From: Halolactibacillus halophilus
Lineage (GTDB): Bacteria; Bacillota; Bacilli; Bacillales; Amphibacillaceae
Length of the DNA stretch: 64,000 nucleotides
Assembly: GCF_900115605.1 (NCBI RefSeq)
Contig: NZ_FOXC01000008.1
Location: 1 to 64,000 of the forward strand
Direction: 5' to 3'
Shown here: positions 48,031 to 57,445 of the stretch, piece by piece
Numbering within the stretch: the stretch's first letter is position 1
Layout: every line of letters begins with the position of its first letter
Translations under genes and position numbers: made by a program
Notes under the pieces: model-generated
The model's input: the letters and a program-made list of their open reading frames with translations, nothing else
Databases searched by the model: none
What the model was told of the DNA's origin: nothing

Positions 48031-48072
48031 AAAAAACCAAGTGAGCGAGATTTTTTCGTCACTTGGTTTTTT
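48031..48072. terminator. terminator of metA
   Basis: A 14-bp stem (48031-48044 with 48059-48072) with A and T runs on both sides; it may also serve the convergent glucosidase genes. Confidence 0.9.
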
Positions 48073-48120
48073 GTCTTACTATAAAAGAAGGCTTAGCAAT
48101 ATTTAAATCACTTGTTTCAC

Positions 48121-49794
48121 TTATTTTTTCGGTAAGACTTTATAAACCCTTGCCTCATAAGGACGCAGTTTTAAGCTAAGTGTCTTTTCTGTTACAACAT
48201 AATTTGATAAAACACAGTCAATAAGCTCATAATCATCAGCAAAGTCAATCGTTGTATTTACGGCAAACATATTAATGGCAATGATATATGCCTCGTCATG
48301 TTCTTCGTCGTGTCGTAAATAACTATAGACGTGTTCATGCTCACCTTGAATAAGGGTATAATGACCATAAATTAATACATCACTCGCTTTTCTAATTTCA
48401 ATTAAACGTTTGTAATAATGATAGACCGAATGTGGGTCTTCGACATTGTGCTTCACATTAATATCGGGATAGTTTGGATTCATTTTAAGCCAAGGCGTTC
48501 CTGTCGTAAAACCAGCCATTGGTGATTGATCCCAGTGCATCGGTGTTCGCGAGTTATCACGACCATTCTTCCAAATTGAGGCCATAATCTCGTCATGAGA
48601 CTTTCCTTCTTCTCTTTCATGTTTATAACGGTTTTTAATCGCAACATCGTTATAGTCATCAATCGAGTCAAACTGAACGTTCGTCATCCCAATCTCCTGA
48701 CCTTGATAAATAAACGGTGTCCCCTGCATAAGGAAGTAAAGTGTTGCGAGACCTTTCGCTGACGTTTGACGTAAATCTGAATCATTTCCCCACGTTGACA
48801 CTGAGCGAGGTTGGTCATGATTTTCTAAGAATAGCGCATTCCAGCCATGGCCATCTAAACCAACTTGCCATTTTGTTAAAGCGGCTTTTAAGGCGGCTAA
48901 ATCAAGACCACCATCGACACTCGTTCCCCAAAGGCTTAAATGATCAAATTGAAAAATCATATTAAAGTAACCATCTTCTGCCCCAATCCATTTATCCGCA
49001 TCATCCAGTGTTACCCCGTTCGCTTCACCAACTGTCATAATATCGTAGTTTTTTAATGTTTTTTGGGCGAACTCTGATAAGAATGTATCGATTCCCGGTT
49101 GATTCATATGGTGATCAAAAGACGGAACATACTTTTTGTTTTCTGGATTAGGTAAATCAGGAAAACCTTCGCGCTTTTTAATATGAGAGATGGCATCCAC
49201 TCTAAAGCCATCAATTCCTTTATCCAACCACCAGTTGACCATGTCATAAAGGGCATCTCTCACCTCTTTATTTTCCCAATTTAAATCGGGTTGCTTTTTA
49301 CTAAAGACATGCATGTAATATTCAGCCGTTTGTTCATCACGTTCCCACACAGACCCACTAAAGATAGACTCCCAGTTATTTGGCTCTTTTCCGTCTTTAT
49401 CTGGATGCCAAATATACCAATCACGCTTAGGATTGTCTTTTGATGCTCGTGATTCAATAAACCACGGGTGTTCATCAGAGGTATGGTTAATAACTAGGTC
49501 CATAATGATTTTCATGCCACGTTTATGTGTTTCTCTCAGCAACTCATCAAAATCTTCCATTGTGCCAAAGTCAGCCATAATGTCTTGGTAATCGCTAATA
49601 TCATACCCATTATCATCGTTAGGTGATTCATAAATTGGTGAGACCCAAATCACATCGATACCGAAATTCTTTAAGTAATCGAGTTTTTCAATAATCCCTC
49701 TAATATCGCCAATTCCATCACCATTTGAATCATTAAAACTACGCGGATACACTTGATAAGCGACCGCTTCTTTCCACCAAATTTTCTTTGTCAT
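48121..49794 (-). CDS. GH13 alpha-glucosidase, probably alpha-1,4 type
   Basis: Intracellular glycoside hydrolase of the oligo-1,6-glucosidase subfamily. Catalytic Asp is in GFRVDAISH, the acid Glu in TVGEANG and the stabilising Asp in ENHDQPR. The residue after the nucleophile Asp is Ala, where 1,6-specific enzymes carry Val; this suggests preference for maltose-type 1,4 bonds. 557 aa. It lies 73 bases after its paralogue and shares the message. Confidence 0.9.
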   Translation of the reverse strand: MTKKIWWKEAVAYQVYPRSFNDSNGDGIGDIRGIIEKLDYLKNFGIDVIWVSPIYESPNDDNGYDISDYQDIMADFGTMEDFDELLRETHKRGMKIIMDLVINHTSDEHPWFIESRASKDNPKRDWYIWHPDKDGKEPNNWESIFSGSVWERDEQTAEYYMHVFSKKQPDLNWENKEVRDALYDMVNWWLDKGIDGFRVDAISHIKKREGFPDLPNPENKKYVPSFDHHMNQPGIDTFLSEFAQKTLKNYDIMTVGEANGVTLDDADKWIGAEDGYFNMIFQFDHLSLWGTSVDGGLDLAALKAALTKWQVGLDGHGWNALFLENHDQPRSVSTWGNDSDLRQTSAKGLATLYFLMQGTPFIYQGQEIGMTNVQFDSIDDYNDVAIKNRYKHEREEGKSHDEIMASIWKNGRDNSRTPMHWDQSPMAGFTTGTPWLKMNPNYPDINVKHNVEDPHSVYHYYKRLIEIRKASDVLIYGHYTLIQGEHEHVYSYLRHDEEHDEAYIIAINMFAVNTTIDFADDYELIDCVLSNYVVTEKTLSLKLRPYEARVYKVLPKK

Positions 49795-49867
49795 ATTGCT
49801 GCACCCCTATTATCTTTTTAAAATCCTTATTTGTTTGTTACGTCATGACTTATAGAATCTCTTTTCT

Positions 49868-51550
49868 TTACTTGTTATTTAACAAAAACGCATAGGCCCC
49901 GTATGGCTGTAATGTGTAGCCCGTTTCTGTTTGTTTGATCGCTTCTGTCTCATTCGTAATTAAACAAGTTGCCTTCGTTAAATCAGCAGCTAGGTCAACT
50001 GAAACAACATCATCGGTGAAATTTGTTAAAACGAGCAGCACTTGGTCATCTAATAGGCGCTCATAAACATAAACATCTTCACGTGTAGGATAAAGTAGTT
50101 GATACCGTCCTGTGACAATTATCTCATATTGTTTTCTTAGTTCAATCAATTGCTTATAGTAATAGAAAATTGAATCTTCTCGCGCTAAGGCATCTTTTAC
50201 ATTAATATCTGTGTAATTCGGATTAACTTTAACCCAGGGTTCACCTATTGTAAAGCCAGCATTAGTCTCACTAGACCATTGCATCGGTGTTCTTGCATTA
50301 TCACGGCCACGTTTGTAAATAGCGGCCATCATTTCATCCTCTGAAAGTAGCCCCTTCGCTGTTAATTCATGATAGGCATTGATTGACTCAAGGTCTCGGT
50401 AATCCTCAATCGAGTCAAACTGAACATTGGTCATACCAATCTCTTCTCCTTGAAATACATAAGGGGTGCCTTTTAACATATGCAAACACGTCGCAAGCAT
50501 CTTACCTGATTTTTCGCGGTACTCGTTTCGGTTATCACCAAAGCGAGAAATCGCCCGTGGTTGATCGTGATTACTCCAATACAAACTATTCCATCCGACT
50601 TGGTCAAGCCCCTCTTGCCAGCGGGTGAAAATTTGTTTTAATTCTGTTAGTTTCCATGCTTCAGGTGTCCACTTCCCGAGTTCACCATCACCTAAGCCGA
50701 CGTGATCAAAGTTAAACACCATATCTAATTCTTTACGGTCCTCAGCTGTATAGAGCTTCGCCTGCTCTAAACTCACATTTGGCATCTCACCAACGGTAAT
50801 GGTTTCATAGTCCGCCAAAGCAGCTTGATGCATCTCTTTTAAGTAGTCATGGACTTTGGGTCCGTTGAAATAATACGGGCTACCGTCAGTATAACCCGTT
50901 TTCATGACCTCACCATCAGGGTACCGGGGATCTTTTGAAATCATATTAATAACATCCATTCTAAAGCCGGCCACGCCTTTATCTAACCAGTTACGCATCA
51001 TTTGGTAAACATCACGGCGCATCGCTTCATTTTCCCAATTTAAATCAGGTTGTTTCTTACTGAATAGATGTAAGTAGTATTGACCTGTCTTCTCATCAAA
51101 CTCCCAGACGCTACCACCAAATGCCGCCGCCCAGTTTGTTGGTGGTTCACCATTTACTTTTGGATTATGCCAAATATAATAATCTCGCTTGTCGCTTGTT
51201 TTACTTTCTCTTGATTCAATGAACCAGTGGTGTTCATCTGATGTGTGATTGACAACTAGGTCCATCATAATCTTTAATCCTAATCGATTTGCTTCCGCTG
51301 ACATCCGGTCATAGTCTTCCATTGTTCCAAACTCATCCATAATCGCTTCATAATCACTAATATCATATCCGTTATCATCATTCGGTGATTGATAGACGGG
51401 TGATAGCCAAATAATTTCTATTCCTAATTGTTTTAAGTACGGTAACCGCTCGGTAATACCATTGATATCGCCAATACCATCCCCATTTGAATCGTTAAAA
51501 CTGCGTGGATAAATTTGATAAACAGTACTGTCTTGCCACCATTTCCCCAT
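49868..51550 (-). CDS. malL: GH13 oligo-1,6-glucosidase
   Basis: Releases glucose from the non-reducing end of isomaltose-type oligosaccharides. Catalytic residues sit in GFRMDVINMIS (Asp), TVGEMPNV (Glu) and SNHDQPR (Asp). The Asp-Val pair is the alpha-1,6 signature. 560 aa, GAGGCG before ATG. It is the first gene of the pair; no transporter or regulator gene is adjacent, so oligosaccharide uptake must be encoded elsewhere. Confidence 0.9.
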   Translation of the reverse strand: MGKWWQDSTVYQIYPRSFNDSNGDGIGDINGITERLPYLKQLGIEIIWLSPVYQSPNDDNGYDISDYEAIMDEFGTMEDYDRMSAEANRLGLKIMMDLVVNHTSDEHHWFIESRESKTSDKRDYYIWHNPKVNGEPPTNWAAAFGGSVWEFDEKTGQYYLHLFSKKQPDLNWENEAMRRDVYQMMRNWLDKGVAGFRMDVINMISKDPRYPDGEVMKTGYTDGSPYYFNGPKVHDYLKEMHQAALADYETITVGEMPNVSLEQAKLYTAEDRKELDMVFNFDHVGLGDGELGKWTPEAWKLTELKQIFTRWQEGLDQVGWNSLYWSNHDQPRAISRFGDNRNEYREKSGKMLATCLHMLKGTPYVFQGEEIGMTNVQFDSIEDYRDLESINAYHELTAKGLLSEDEMMAAIYKRGRDNARTPMQWSSETNAGFTIGEPWVKVNPNYTDINVKDALAREDSIFYYYKQLIELRKQYEIIVTGRYQLLYPTREDVYVYERLLDDQVLLVLTNFTDDVVSVDLAADLTKATCLITNETEAIKQTETGYTLQPYGAYAFLLNNK

Positions 51551-51893
51551 ATTGACGCCTCCTTAAATTTGTGAAAAGTTTGCGCATTGTGTCATTTTTA
51601 TACAGCCTAAGTATTTAGTTAAGATTGTTGAATAGTCGATCGACTATATTCCCGCGCATGAGGAATATCTGCAACCGGATACATTTTTAATCATATGGAA
51701 ATACATTAGGCAAACGGTTGCACTTATTAGCTATCAAAAGAATAGCACACTTTAGTTTGAGCCGCAATATATTTACTTAAATTATTTTCTAAGTCTCTGG
51801 TCTACTCGCCTCCCTGAATATGCTATTCTTTTTTTATCATCACTATCACTAAGATAGAAGTAACTGTCACATAACTATTTAATTTTATAATAG
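51551..51893. other. glucosidase promoter region with LacI-type operator
   Basis: The stretch has no gene. GCAAACGGTTGC at 51710-51721 is an imperfect palindrome of the type bound by LacI/GalR-family sugar regulators (MalR-like), with a related half site TGCAACCGG near 51670. It lies 160 bases upstream of the glucosidase start. The promoter itself was not fixed by eye. Confidence 0.55.
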
Positions 51894-51932
51894 AAAAAAC
51901 CTCTCACACGGACGCGCCGAATGAAAGGTTTT
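51894..51932 (-). terminator. terminator of the half-permease pair
   Basis: AAAACCTCTCA (51896-51906) pairs with TGAAAGGTTTT (51922-51932) with one mismatch; T run follows on the minus strand, 10 bases past the stop. Confidence 0.8.
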
Positions 51933-51942
51933 GAGATGAAGA

Positions 51943-52470
51943 TTATTCATTGCTTGTAATATCTTCTTTTAATAACGTGTTTGGATCAAATCGCTTCTCG
52001 AAAAAGACACCAACAAGATAAAAGAAAATCAATCCAACAGACACATGAATCAAAGTGTATTTCCAGCCAAATGCCGCAACTTCAAATAGCACAATCGGTA
52101 ATTTAGCCGTTGTCCACACACCTAAGAAAAATACAACATAACGAATATTTGCCCCCTTCTTTAATAATGTGATCGCAATTGGAAAGGCTATATATAACGG
52201 TCCTGCCGCAAGTCCACCGAGTAATAAGGCGATGATGACTCCTAGAAACTTTGAGTCATCTCCCATAAATTTAATTAAGACTTGTTTATCAACCCACTGA
52301 TCAATCAGACCCACTAGTACAAGAATTGGGGGCAATAATGAAAACATGTCAATTAAGCTAGCACTCGTTAGTGATAACGCTTGTGTCCCGCGTTCAGGGC
52401 TAATCAAAGAAAGACCTAACAGAATGATACTTAAGATAATAAGCGCACGATATCGTTTTATTATAGCCAT
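51943..52470 (-). CDS. permease half (YraQ/ArsP-like), C-terminal half
   Basis: A membrane protein with about five helices. The core GGLAAGPLYIAFPIAITLLKKGA (about 88-110, shown split here) matches the equivalent GTFAMLPSFVVFPLA of the neighbour, so the two genes each carry one copy of the repeated unit of a DUF318/ArsP-type permease. The frame reaches 52485, but GGTGG before ATG 52470 (MAIIKRY) suits a start that still overlaps the neighbour by 10 bases. Substrate unknown. Confidence 0.75.
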   Translation of the reverse strand: MAIIKRYRALIILSIILLGLSLISPERGTQALSLTSASLIDMFSLLPPILVLVGLIDQWVDKQVLIKFMGDDSKFLGVIIALLLGGLAAGPLYIAFPIAITLLKKGANIRYVVFFLGVWTTAKLPIVLFEVAAFGWKYTLIHVSVGLIFFYLVGVFFEKRFDPNTLLKEDITSNE

Positions 52471-52949
52471 GGTAACACCACCCAAATAATGAAGCTGAAA
52501 ATAAACGCCATAAGCATGGCTGATAAGTTCCTCATGTACGTGAATTCTTTACCAAAGATACGCCTCTCCATCGGCAAACTAGCAAAACCAACCGAAACAA
52601 GTGTCGCAATAAAAGCAGACACCTGGACAAGACCAGCGCCGTTACTCACCAATGTATCCGCAAGTGGAAATACGACAAAACTTGGTAACATCGCAAAGGT
52701 TCCAATAAAACTCGCGATAAATACACCGATGACACCCGATCGTTCCCCGATTAGAGATGAAATCGTCTCAGGTGTTAAAATAGATAAACTTAAGCCGACA
52801 AACAAAAGAATGGCAAGCAGTTCTGGTGCAAGCTTGACTAATATATTTTTAGCTTTCATCAGTGCTTTTTTTGTCTTTTGTCGGTCTTTAAACCATGATA
52901 GACCTGTTAATATCGCAATTAGGCCATACAAAAATATTGATTGACTCAT
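52461..52949 (-). CDS. permease half (YraQ/ArsP-like), N-terminal half
   Basis: 162 residues with about four to five helices; the middle contains GTFAMLPSFVVFPLADTL (about 86-103). AAGGAG precedes the ATG 52949. It overlaps its partner, so both halves are made together. ArsP/YraQ permeases export organoarsenicals or other thiophilic compounds in some bacteria. A CsoR/CstR-like palindrome in the promoter hints at a role with metals or reactive sulfur, which is inference. Confidence 0.75.
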   Translation of the reverse strand: MSQSIFLYGLIAILTGLSWFKDRQKTKKALMKAKNILVKLAPELLAILLFVGLSLSILTPETISSLIGERSGVIGVFIASFIGTFAMLPSFVVFPLADTLVSNGAGLVQVSAFIATLVSVGFASLPMERRIFGKEFTYMRNLSAMLMAFIFSFIIWVVLPWL

Positions 52950-52963
52950 TATACCACTCCTTA

Positions 52964-53004
52964 TATACCCCTAAGAGTATACAAGAATTTATGTTTCATG
53001 TCAA
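52964..53004 (-). promoter_or_regulatory. promoter with CsoR/CstR-like palindrome
   Basis: On the minus strand TTGACA (complement of 52999-53004), 17 bases, TATACT (complement of 52976-52981), a near-consensus promoter. TATACCCCTAAGAGTATA (52964-52981) overlaps the -10 and resembles operators of copper-sensing CsoR and persulfide-sensing CstR repressors. No such repressor gene is in the window. Confidence 0.62.
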
Positions 53005-53094
53005 AATATCTAAGCGTCAAACTTAAATACTTACGCATCAAACAGCTAATATACAAAAGGACACTTATGTGTAGTTACTATTATCAATCAACAA

Positions 53095-53134
53095 AAAGAC
53101 AAAACCTAAAAGCGTGCTCAGAGGTTTTGTCTTT
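53095..53134 (-). terminator. terminator of rlmN
   Basis: A perfect 13-bp stem (53095-53107 with 53122-53134), 5 bases past the stop codon; T run on the minus strand. Confidence 0.88.
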
Positions 53135-53138
53135 AAAA

Positions 53139-54206
53139 TTAAGCTTGTTGTTTTTTCATTTGTTTACTACGTAATTGACCACAGGCTGCATCAATATCTG
53201 ACCCTTGTTCTACTCGCACCCCACAATTAATACCTTCATTGAGTAACGCTTCGTAAAAAGCTAAAATCTGTTTTTTCTCACTGCGGTCATATTGATTGTG
53301 TTCAGCCACTGGGTTATACGGAATGAGATTGACATAACTTAAGTGGCGTTTATCTTTTAGTAACTTAGCCAACTGTTTTGCTTCTTTCACATGATCATTA
53401 ACATCTTTTAAGAGAATATATTCAAATGTGATCCGTCGATTCGTTGTTTTCAAATAGTAATCAATGCTATCCATTAACTTTTGAATTGGGAAAGCTTTAT
53501 TGATCTTCATGATTGACGTTCTTAAGTCATCATTAGGTGCATGGAGTGATACAGCTAGGTTGACTTGTAAATTCTCATCAGCAAAATCTCTGATTTTAGG
53601 AGCAAGGCCGCTTGTTGATACAGTAATGTGACGAGCACCAATTGATAATCCTTTTTGGTCATTAACGATACGTAAAAAGGCCATCGTATGATCATAATTA
53701 TCAAATGGTTCACCAATCCCCATGACAACGATATGACTAACGCGCTCATCTTTACCTTTTTCATCTAGCGCGTGTTGAACTTTCATAATTTGTTCAACAA
53801 TTTCACCACTTGTTAAGTCTCGGTTTTTCTTCAGTAACCCGCTGGCACAAAACGTACAACCAATATTACAACCAACTTGTGTTGTTACACAAACAGATAG
53901 ACCATAAGAAAAGCGCATCAGAACTGTTTCAATTAAGTTACCATCTGACAGTTTAAATAGGAACTTAATCGTACCATCTTTTGATTCTTGTTTAATTTCT
54001 TCTTCTAATGTACCAATCGTAAAATGAGTTTCTAATAGATCGCGTGTGTCTTTAGGTAGGTTTGTCATATCTTCAAAGGTTTTCACCCGTTTGACATATA
54101 ACCAATCCCATACTTGTGTTGCTCTAAATTTCTTTAATCCTTGACTCAAAAACCAATCGGTTAATTGATCTTTCGTTAAGCCATAAATGGATGTTTTGTT
54201 AGACAT
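53139..54206 (-). CDS. rlmN: dual-specificity 23S rRNA/tRNA adenine C2-methyltransferase
   Basis: Radical SAM enzyme that methylates A2503 of 23S rRNA and A37 of some tRNAs. The cluster cysteines are Cys113, Cys117 and Cys120 (CNIGCTFC). The resolving cysteine is in [17 protein letters not shown] near the end. 355 aa. Stands alone between an own promoter region and terminator. It is RlmN rather than Cfr: position in the chromosome and full-length N-terminal domain fit the housekeeping gene. Confidence 0.95.
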   Translation of the reverse strand: MSNKTSIYGLTKDQLTDWFLSQGLKKFRATQVWDWLYVKRVKTFEDMTNLPKDTRDLLETHFTIGTLEEEIKQESKDGTIKFLFKLSDGNLIETVLMRFSYGLSVCVTTQVGCNIGCTFCASGLLKKNRDLTSGEIVEQIMKVQHALDEKGKDERVSHIVVMGIGEPFDNYDHTMAFLRIVNDQKGLSIGARHITVSTSGLAPKIRDFADENLQVNLAVSLHAPNDDLRTSIMKINKAFPIQKLMDSIDYYLKTTNRRITFEYILLKDVNDHVKEAKQLAKLLKDKRHLSYVNLIPYNPVAEHNQYDRSEKKQILAFYEALLNEGINCGVRVEQGSDIDAACGQLRSKQMKKQQA

Positions 54207-54643
54207 TTATCATTTCCCCTTTATTGTTAAATCCGCCGAGCATTTTAATCCCTTACTTATATTATAGGTTCACCTCTTTTTACGCAACCATTTCCTCTCA
54301 TTAAATAGCTGAAAATAATAGAAATCATCAAAAAAGCGATCATTTCTAACTTTTTTTAAAAAAAGTTATATTTATTTCAATTTCTTTTATTGGTTCAAAA
54401 CCCTATCATATCAAGGTTTATTTCTTATCTTTTGAAAAAAGTCAGAATTTTATCGACGAAAGCGACAATTTCTCTTCCGATAGGGTTGCATTTATCAAAA
54501 TCGCCTGCTATAATGAACTTAGCTATTTTGTTCGACTGCAGAAACACTTCAAGTAACTAGCAACGTGAAAGTTTTCGTTTTGATGCTTGAGCAAGAATAG
54601 TAATACAATTGTGTGGAACGACCACACTAGGAGGAAAAGTAAT
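54207..54643 (+). promoter_or_regulatory. cold shock gene promoter and long 5' leader
   Basis: The promoter TTGCAT (54486-54491), 17 bases, TATAAT (54509-54514) gives a leader of about 120 bases before ATG 54644, as is usual for csp mRNAs. An imperfect hairpin GTGTGG/CCACAC (54612-54628) sits just before the AGGAGG. The stretch 54207-54480 is AT-rich and otherwise empty. Confidence 0.72.
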
Positions 54644-54844
54644 ATGGCACAAGGTACAGTAAAATGGTTTAACGCAGACAAAGGTTTTGGATTTATCGAA
54701 GTAGAAGGACAAGACGATGTATTCGTACACTTCTCAGCAATCCAAGGCGATGGCTTTAAAACACTTGAAGAAGGACAAGCAGTAACTTTCGATATCGAAG
54801 AAGGTAACCGTGGACCACAAGCAGCTAACGTTGAAAAGAACTAA
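54644..54844 (+). CDS. cspB: major cold shock protein (CspA family)
   Basis: 66-residue single-stranded nucleic acid-binding beta barrel and RNA chaperone. RNP1 [10 protein letters not shown] (about 14-23) and RNP2 VFVHFS (about 29-34) are present. The frame begins further up, but AGGAGG precedes ATG 54644 ([10 protein letters not shown]). The long leader and strong terminator are as expected. The specific paralogue name (cspB or cspD) is not decidable. Confidence 0.95.
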   Translation: MAQGTVKWFNADKGFGFIEVEGQDDVFVHFSAIQGDGFKTLEEGQAVTFDIEEGNRGPQAANVEKN

Positions 54845-54859
54845 TTAGACCTAACTCAC

Positions 54860-54890
54860 AAAGGAAGCGATTTGATCGCTTCCTTTTTTT
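54860..54890 (+). terminator. terminator of the csp gene
   Basis: An 11-bp stem (54860-54870 with 54876-54886) with T run. Confidence 0.92.
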
Positions 54891-54997
54891 GTTGTCTTTT
54901 TTGTTAGTTGTTGGTTATAACGTTAGGCACCGTCGTCCAATATACAGCTAATCCTCCTTTAAAGAAAAAAAGAGAGGCATACGCCCCTCTCATCTTA

Positions 54998-56008
54998 TTA
55001 ATCATCTTCACGATCATCATCGTCATCGTCATCATCTTTATCTTCAACTTCTTTATCGAAGTCTAGTACATCGCCAGTTACGGCATCTAATTCCATTTCA
55101 ATTTCTGTTCGTCCAGATTTCAACTCAATTTCATAGACCATTTGACCATCATCTTCATCTAATTCTATTTTTTCGATACGATAACCAGCATAACTTTTAT
55201 CAATAAGTTGCTCAATGGCCGCACGTGACATGACTTGACTATTTGTTGACACTTGATCGTCGCGTTGTTCCATCTCAATAATGAGTACTTTACCGGTAAA
55301 GGCATCGATCTCCACTTCAAATTCATGTGTCTCATTTTCAAGTTCAACTTGATAGTAAGTCGCCCCATCATCTTCTTCTAATTCTATTTCTGTCACTTTA
55401 GCATTATCTGCCTTTTCTCTGGCGATTTTTTGAGCTTCGCCCTGATTAATCATAACAGCCGGTGTCGTTGCTACTTTCTCTTTTGCGACATCAGATGCTT
55501 TGTCATTAGGTATCGATTTGGCATCTTTATCATCCGTTGTTGATGGTGGTGTTGCTTCTTCAGCGTCTGATGTTGATTCATTTGTATCATCACTCGTTGT
55601 AGTAGTGTCAGTCGTATCAGTCACTTGATTTTCATCATTGTTAGACACTTCAGTGGTGTCATCTGTGTTTTTTTCTTCAGATGTTTGATTAGCTTTCACT
55701 TCCACATTATCCGTTGTGGCAACGATTTGATTTTTTTCTTCTAAGTAAAGAATTTCTCCACTTGTTGCATCTAACACTAACTCAAATGATTGTGTTTCTG
55801 TTTTAATTTCAACCTCATACGTATCGTCATCATATTCTACCTCGATGATTTCTCCAGGAAAGCGCTCACTGGCCAGAGCTTCAATTTCCTCTATTGACAT
55901 TTTAGCTTCTGCCGTACCCATAGCGAATTGAAACACGTATGCACTAACTAAAAATACGGTTAAGCCACCAATAAGACTACCGACGACTTTGATCATTGTT
56001 GATTTCAT
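54998..56008 (-). CDS. membrane-anchored protein with three PepSY-type domains
   Basis: N-terminal helix (about 6-27) anchors a surface domain array. Three repeats with the pattern YxVEI...ATSGEIL occur near residues 33-90, 180-245 and 255-325; a Thr/Asp/Glu-rich linker (about 100-175) separates the first two; the C-terminus is a run of Asp. The likely start is ATG 56008 (AAGGGAGG before it). The order with HK and RR genes matches ykoJ-type PepSY neighbours of two-component systems. Binding of a metal or protease inhibition is suggested by the family. Confidence 0.85.
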   Translation of the reverse strand: MKSTMIKVVGSLIGGLTVFLVSAYVFQFAMGTAEAKMSIEEIEALASERFPGEIIEVEYDDDTYEVEIKTETQSFELVLDATSGEILYLEEKNQIVATTDNVEVKANQTSEEKNTDDTTEVSNNDENQVTDTTDTTTTSDDTNESTSDAEEATPPSTTDDKDAKSIPNDKASDVAKEKVATTPAVMINQGEAQKIAREKADNAKVTEIELEEDDGATYYQVELENETHEFEVEIDAFTGKVLIIEMEQRDDQVSTNSQVMSRAAIEQLIDKSYAGYRIEKIELDEDDGQMVYEIELKSGRTEIEMELDAVTGDVLDFDKEVEDKDDDDDDDDREDD

Positions 56009-56096
56009 TTTTATCATCCTCCCTTTGTTACTTTAAGTATAGCAACCGAAGATGAAAGCCTTTTAAACGCTTCATGAGAAATTAATGAGAATACGG

Positions 56097-57443
56097 TTAA
56101 AGGGGGAGAAAAATACGGAAGGTTGTTCCCTCTCCTAATGTGGAATCGACTTCAATTCTCCCCTCATGTTGGTCAACAATAGCTTTAGCAATGGTTAACC
56201 CAAGACCAGTCCCACCTGTTTCTCTCGCACGCGCTTTATCGACACGGTAAAACCGATCAAAGATGGCCTGTTGGTCTTGTTTACTTAATCCTTCACCATA
56301 GTCTTTGACTTCAATCACCGCATCTGTTTCTGTTTTCTTTAAGCTCAACCGTATTGCTTTTTCTGAGTACTTTTGGGCATTATCTAATAAAATATAGACC
56401 AATTGTTTAAGCTTTTCTTCATCTCCAACAATTGTAATGTCTTGTTCAGTCATTTCAAATGTAATTGTCCGGTCAAACGCTAGCGCTATTGATTTACTTG
56501 CTTGTTTTAACAATGGCCGTAAGGCCACTTGTCTAAAAGTGAATAATTCTCCTTTTTCAATCGATACAAGTGTTAACATTTGTTGAATTAAGTGATGCAT
56601 TCGGTCTGTTTCGTAATTAATCGTCTCAAGCGACTCTTCCATAACATCTGGATTCGTCTTCCCTTGACGTTCCATGAGTCGTACATAACTCTTAATCACG
56701 GCTAGTGGCGTTTTTAATTCATGTGAAGCATTCGCAACAAATTGTTCTTGTGTATCAAACATCGATTTTAGTCTCGAATTCATTTCATTAAAGTTTAATG
56801 CCATATGGCCGAGCTCATCTTTACGGTCACTAAATTCCACTTTTTCCCACTTACCATCAGCTTGATTATGTTGCATCGCTAGTGATAAACGTTCGATTGG
56901 CTTAATAATAATTCGTGCGATCGCTTGACCGATAAAAACACCAGGAATGATCATCATAAAGAAGCTGAAGATGAGGACAAGAATGAGGACATCTAAGGCA
57001 TCGTCAATATATTTTAATGGTTGCACTACCTCGAGCGCTTTTACTTCTTGGTCAACATAAATAATTGGCATCGATACCTTCGCAAAACGTTCACCATCAT
57101 CAATTGTAAATTCATCTGTCGATGTTTGATTTGTAAATTGCCCGTCTAAAGTTGTTAACCGCTCATCTTGCGTTATGACTTGAATAATCTGTCCGTCATC
57201 ATCAATCAGACGAATCATCCCGTCTGTCGGAACGTACGCTTTAAATAGTTGCACCGGGTCGACGTTGCTAATTTCATCTTGCGCAAAAGCTTCCAGTAAC
57301 GTCGTCGCTTGGGCTTCAATCCGATCAATTTCTTGGCTTGTCATAATTTGTACAAAACTAAAATAAATGAGCGTTTCAATCACAAATAGAAATAATAAAA
57401 AACCGATTGTGTTAAATAAAACAAGCTTTGTCTTAAGTTTCAT
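56097..57443 (-). CDS. sensor histidine kinase
   Basis: Two membrane helices (about 10-32 and 160-185) flank a roughly 125-residue outer sensor domain, followed by HAMP (about 183-235), the dimerisation box with NASHELKTPLAV (phosphorylated His about 244), and the ATPase with DNAQKYS and TGGTGLGL. 448 aa. Starts 3 bases after the response regulator's stop. PepSY protein genes beside such kinases often modulate the sensor; the signal is unknown. Confidence 0.92.
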   Translation of the reverse strand: MKLKTKLVLFNTIGFLLFLFVIETLIYFSFVQIMTSQEIDRIEAQATTLLEAFAQDEISNVDPVQLFKAYVPTDGMIRLIDDDGQIIQVITQDERLTTLDGQFTNQTSTDEFTIDDGERFAKVSMPIIYVDQEVKALEVVQPLKYIDDALDVLILVLIFSFFMMIIPGVFIGQAIARIIIKPIERLSLAMQHNQADGKWEKVEFSDRKDELGHMALNFNEMNSRLKSMFDTQEQFVANASHELKTPLAVIKSYVRLMERQGKTNPDVMEESLETINYETDRMHHLIQQMLTLVSIEKGELFTFRQVALRPLLKQASKSIALAFDRTITFEMTEQDITIVGDEEKLKQLVYILLDNAQKYSEKAIRLSLKKTETDAVIEVKDYGEGLSKQDQQAIFDRFYRVDKARARETGGTGLGLTIAKAIVDQHEGRIEVDSTLGEGTTFRIFLPL

Positions 57444-57445
57444 TG

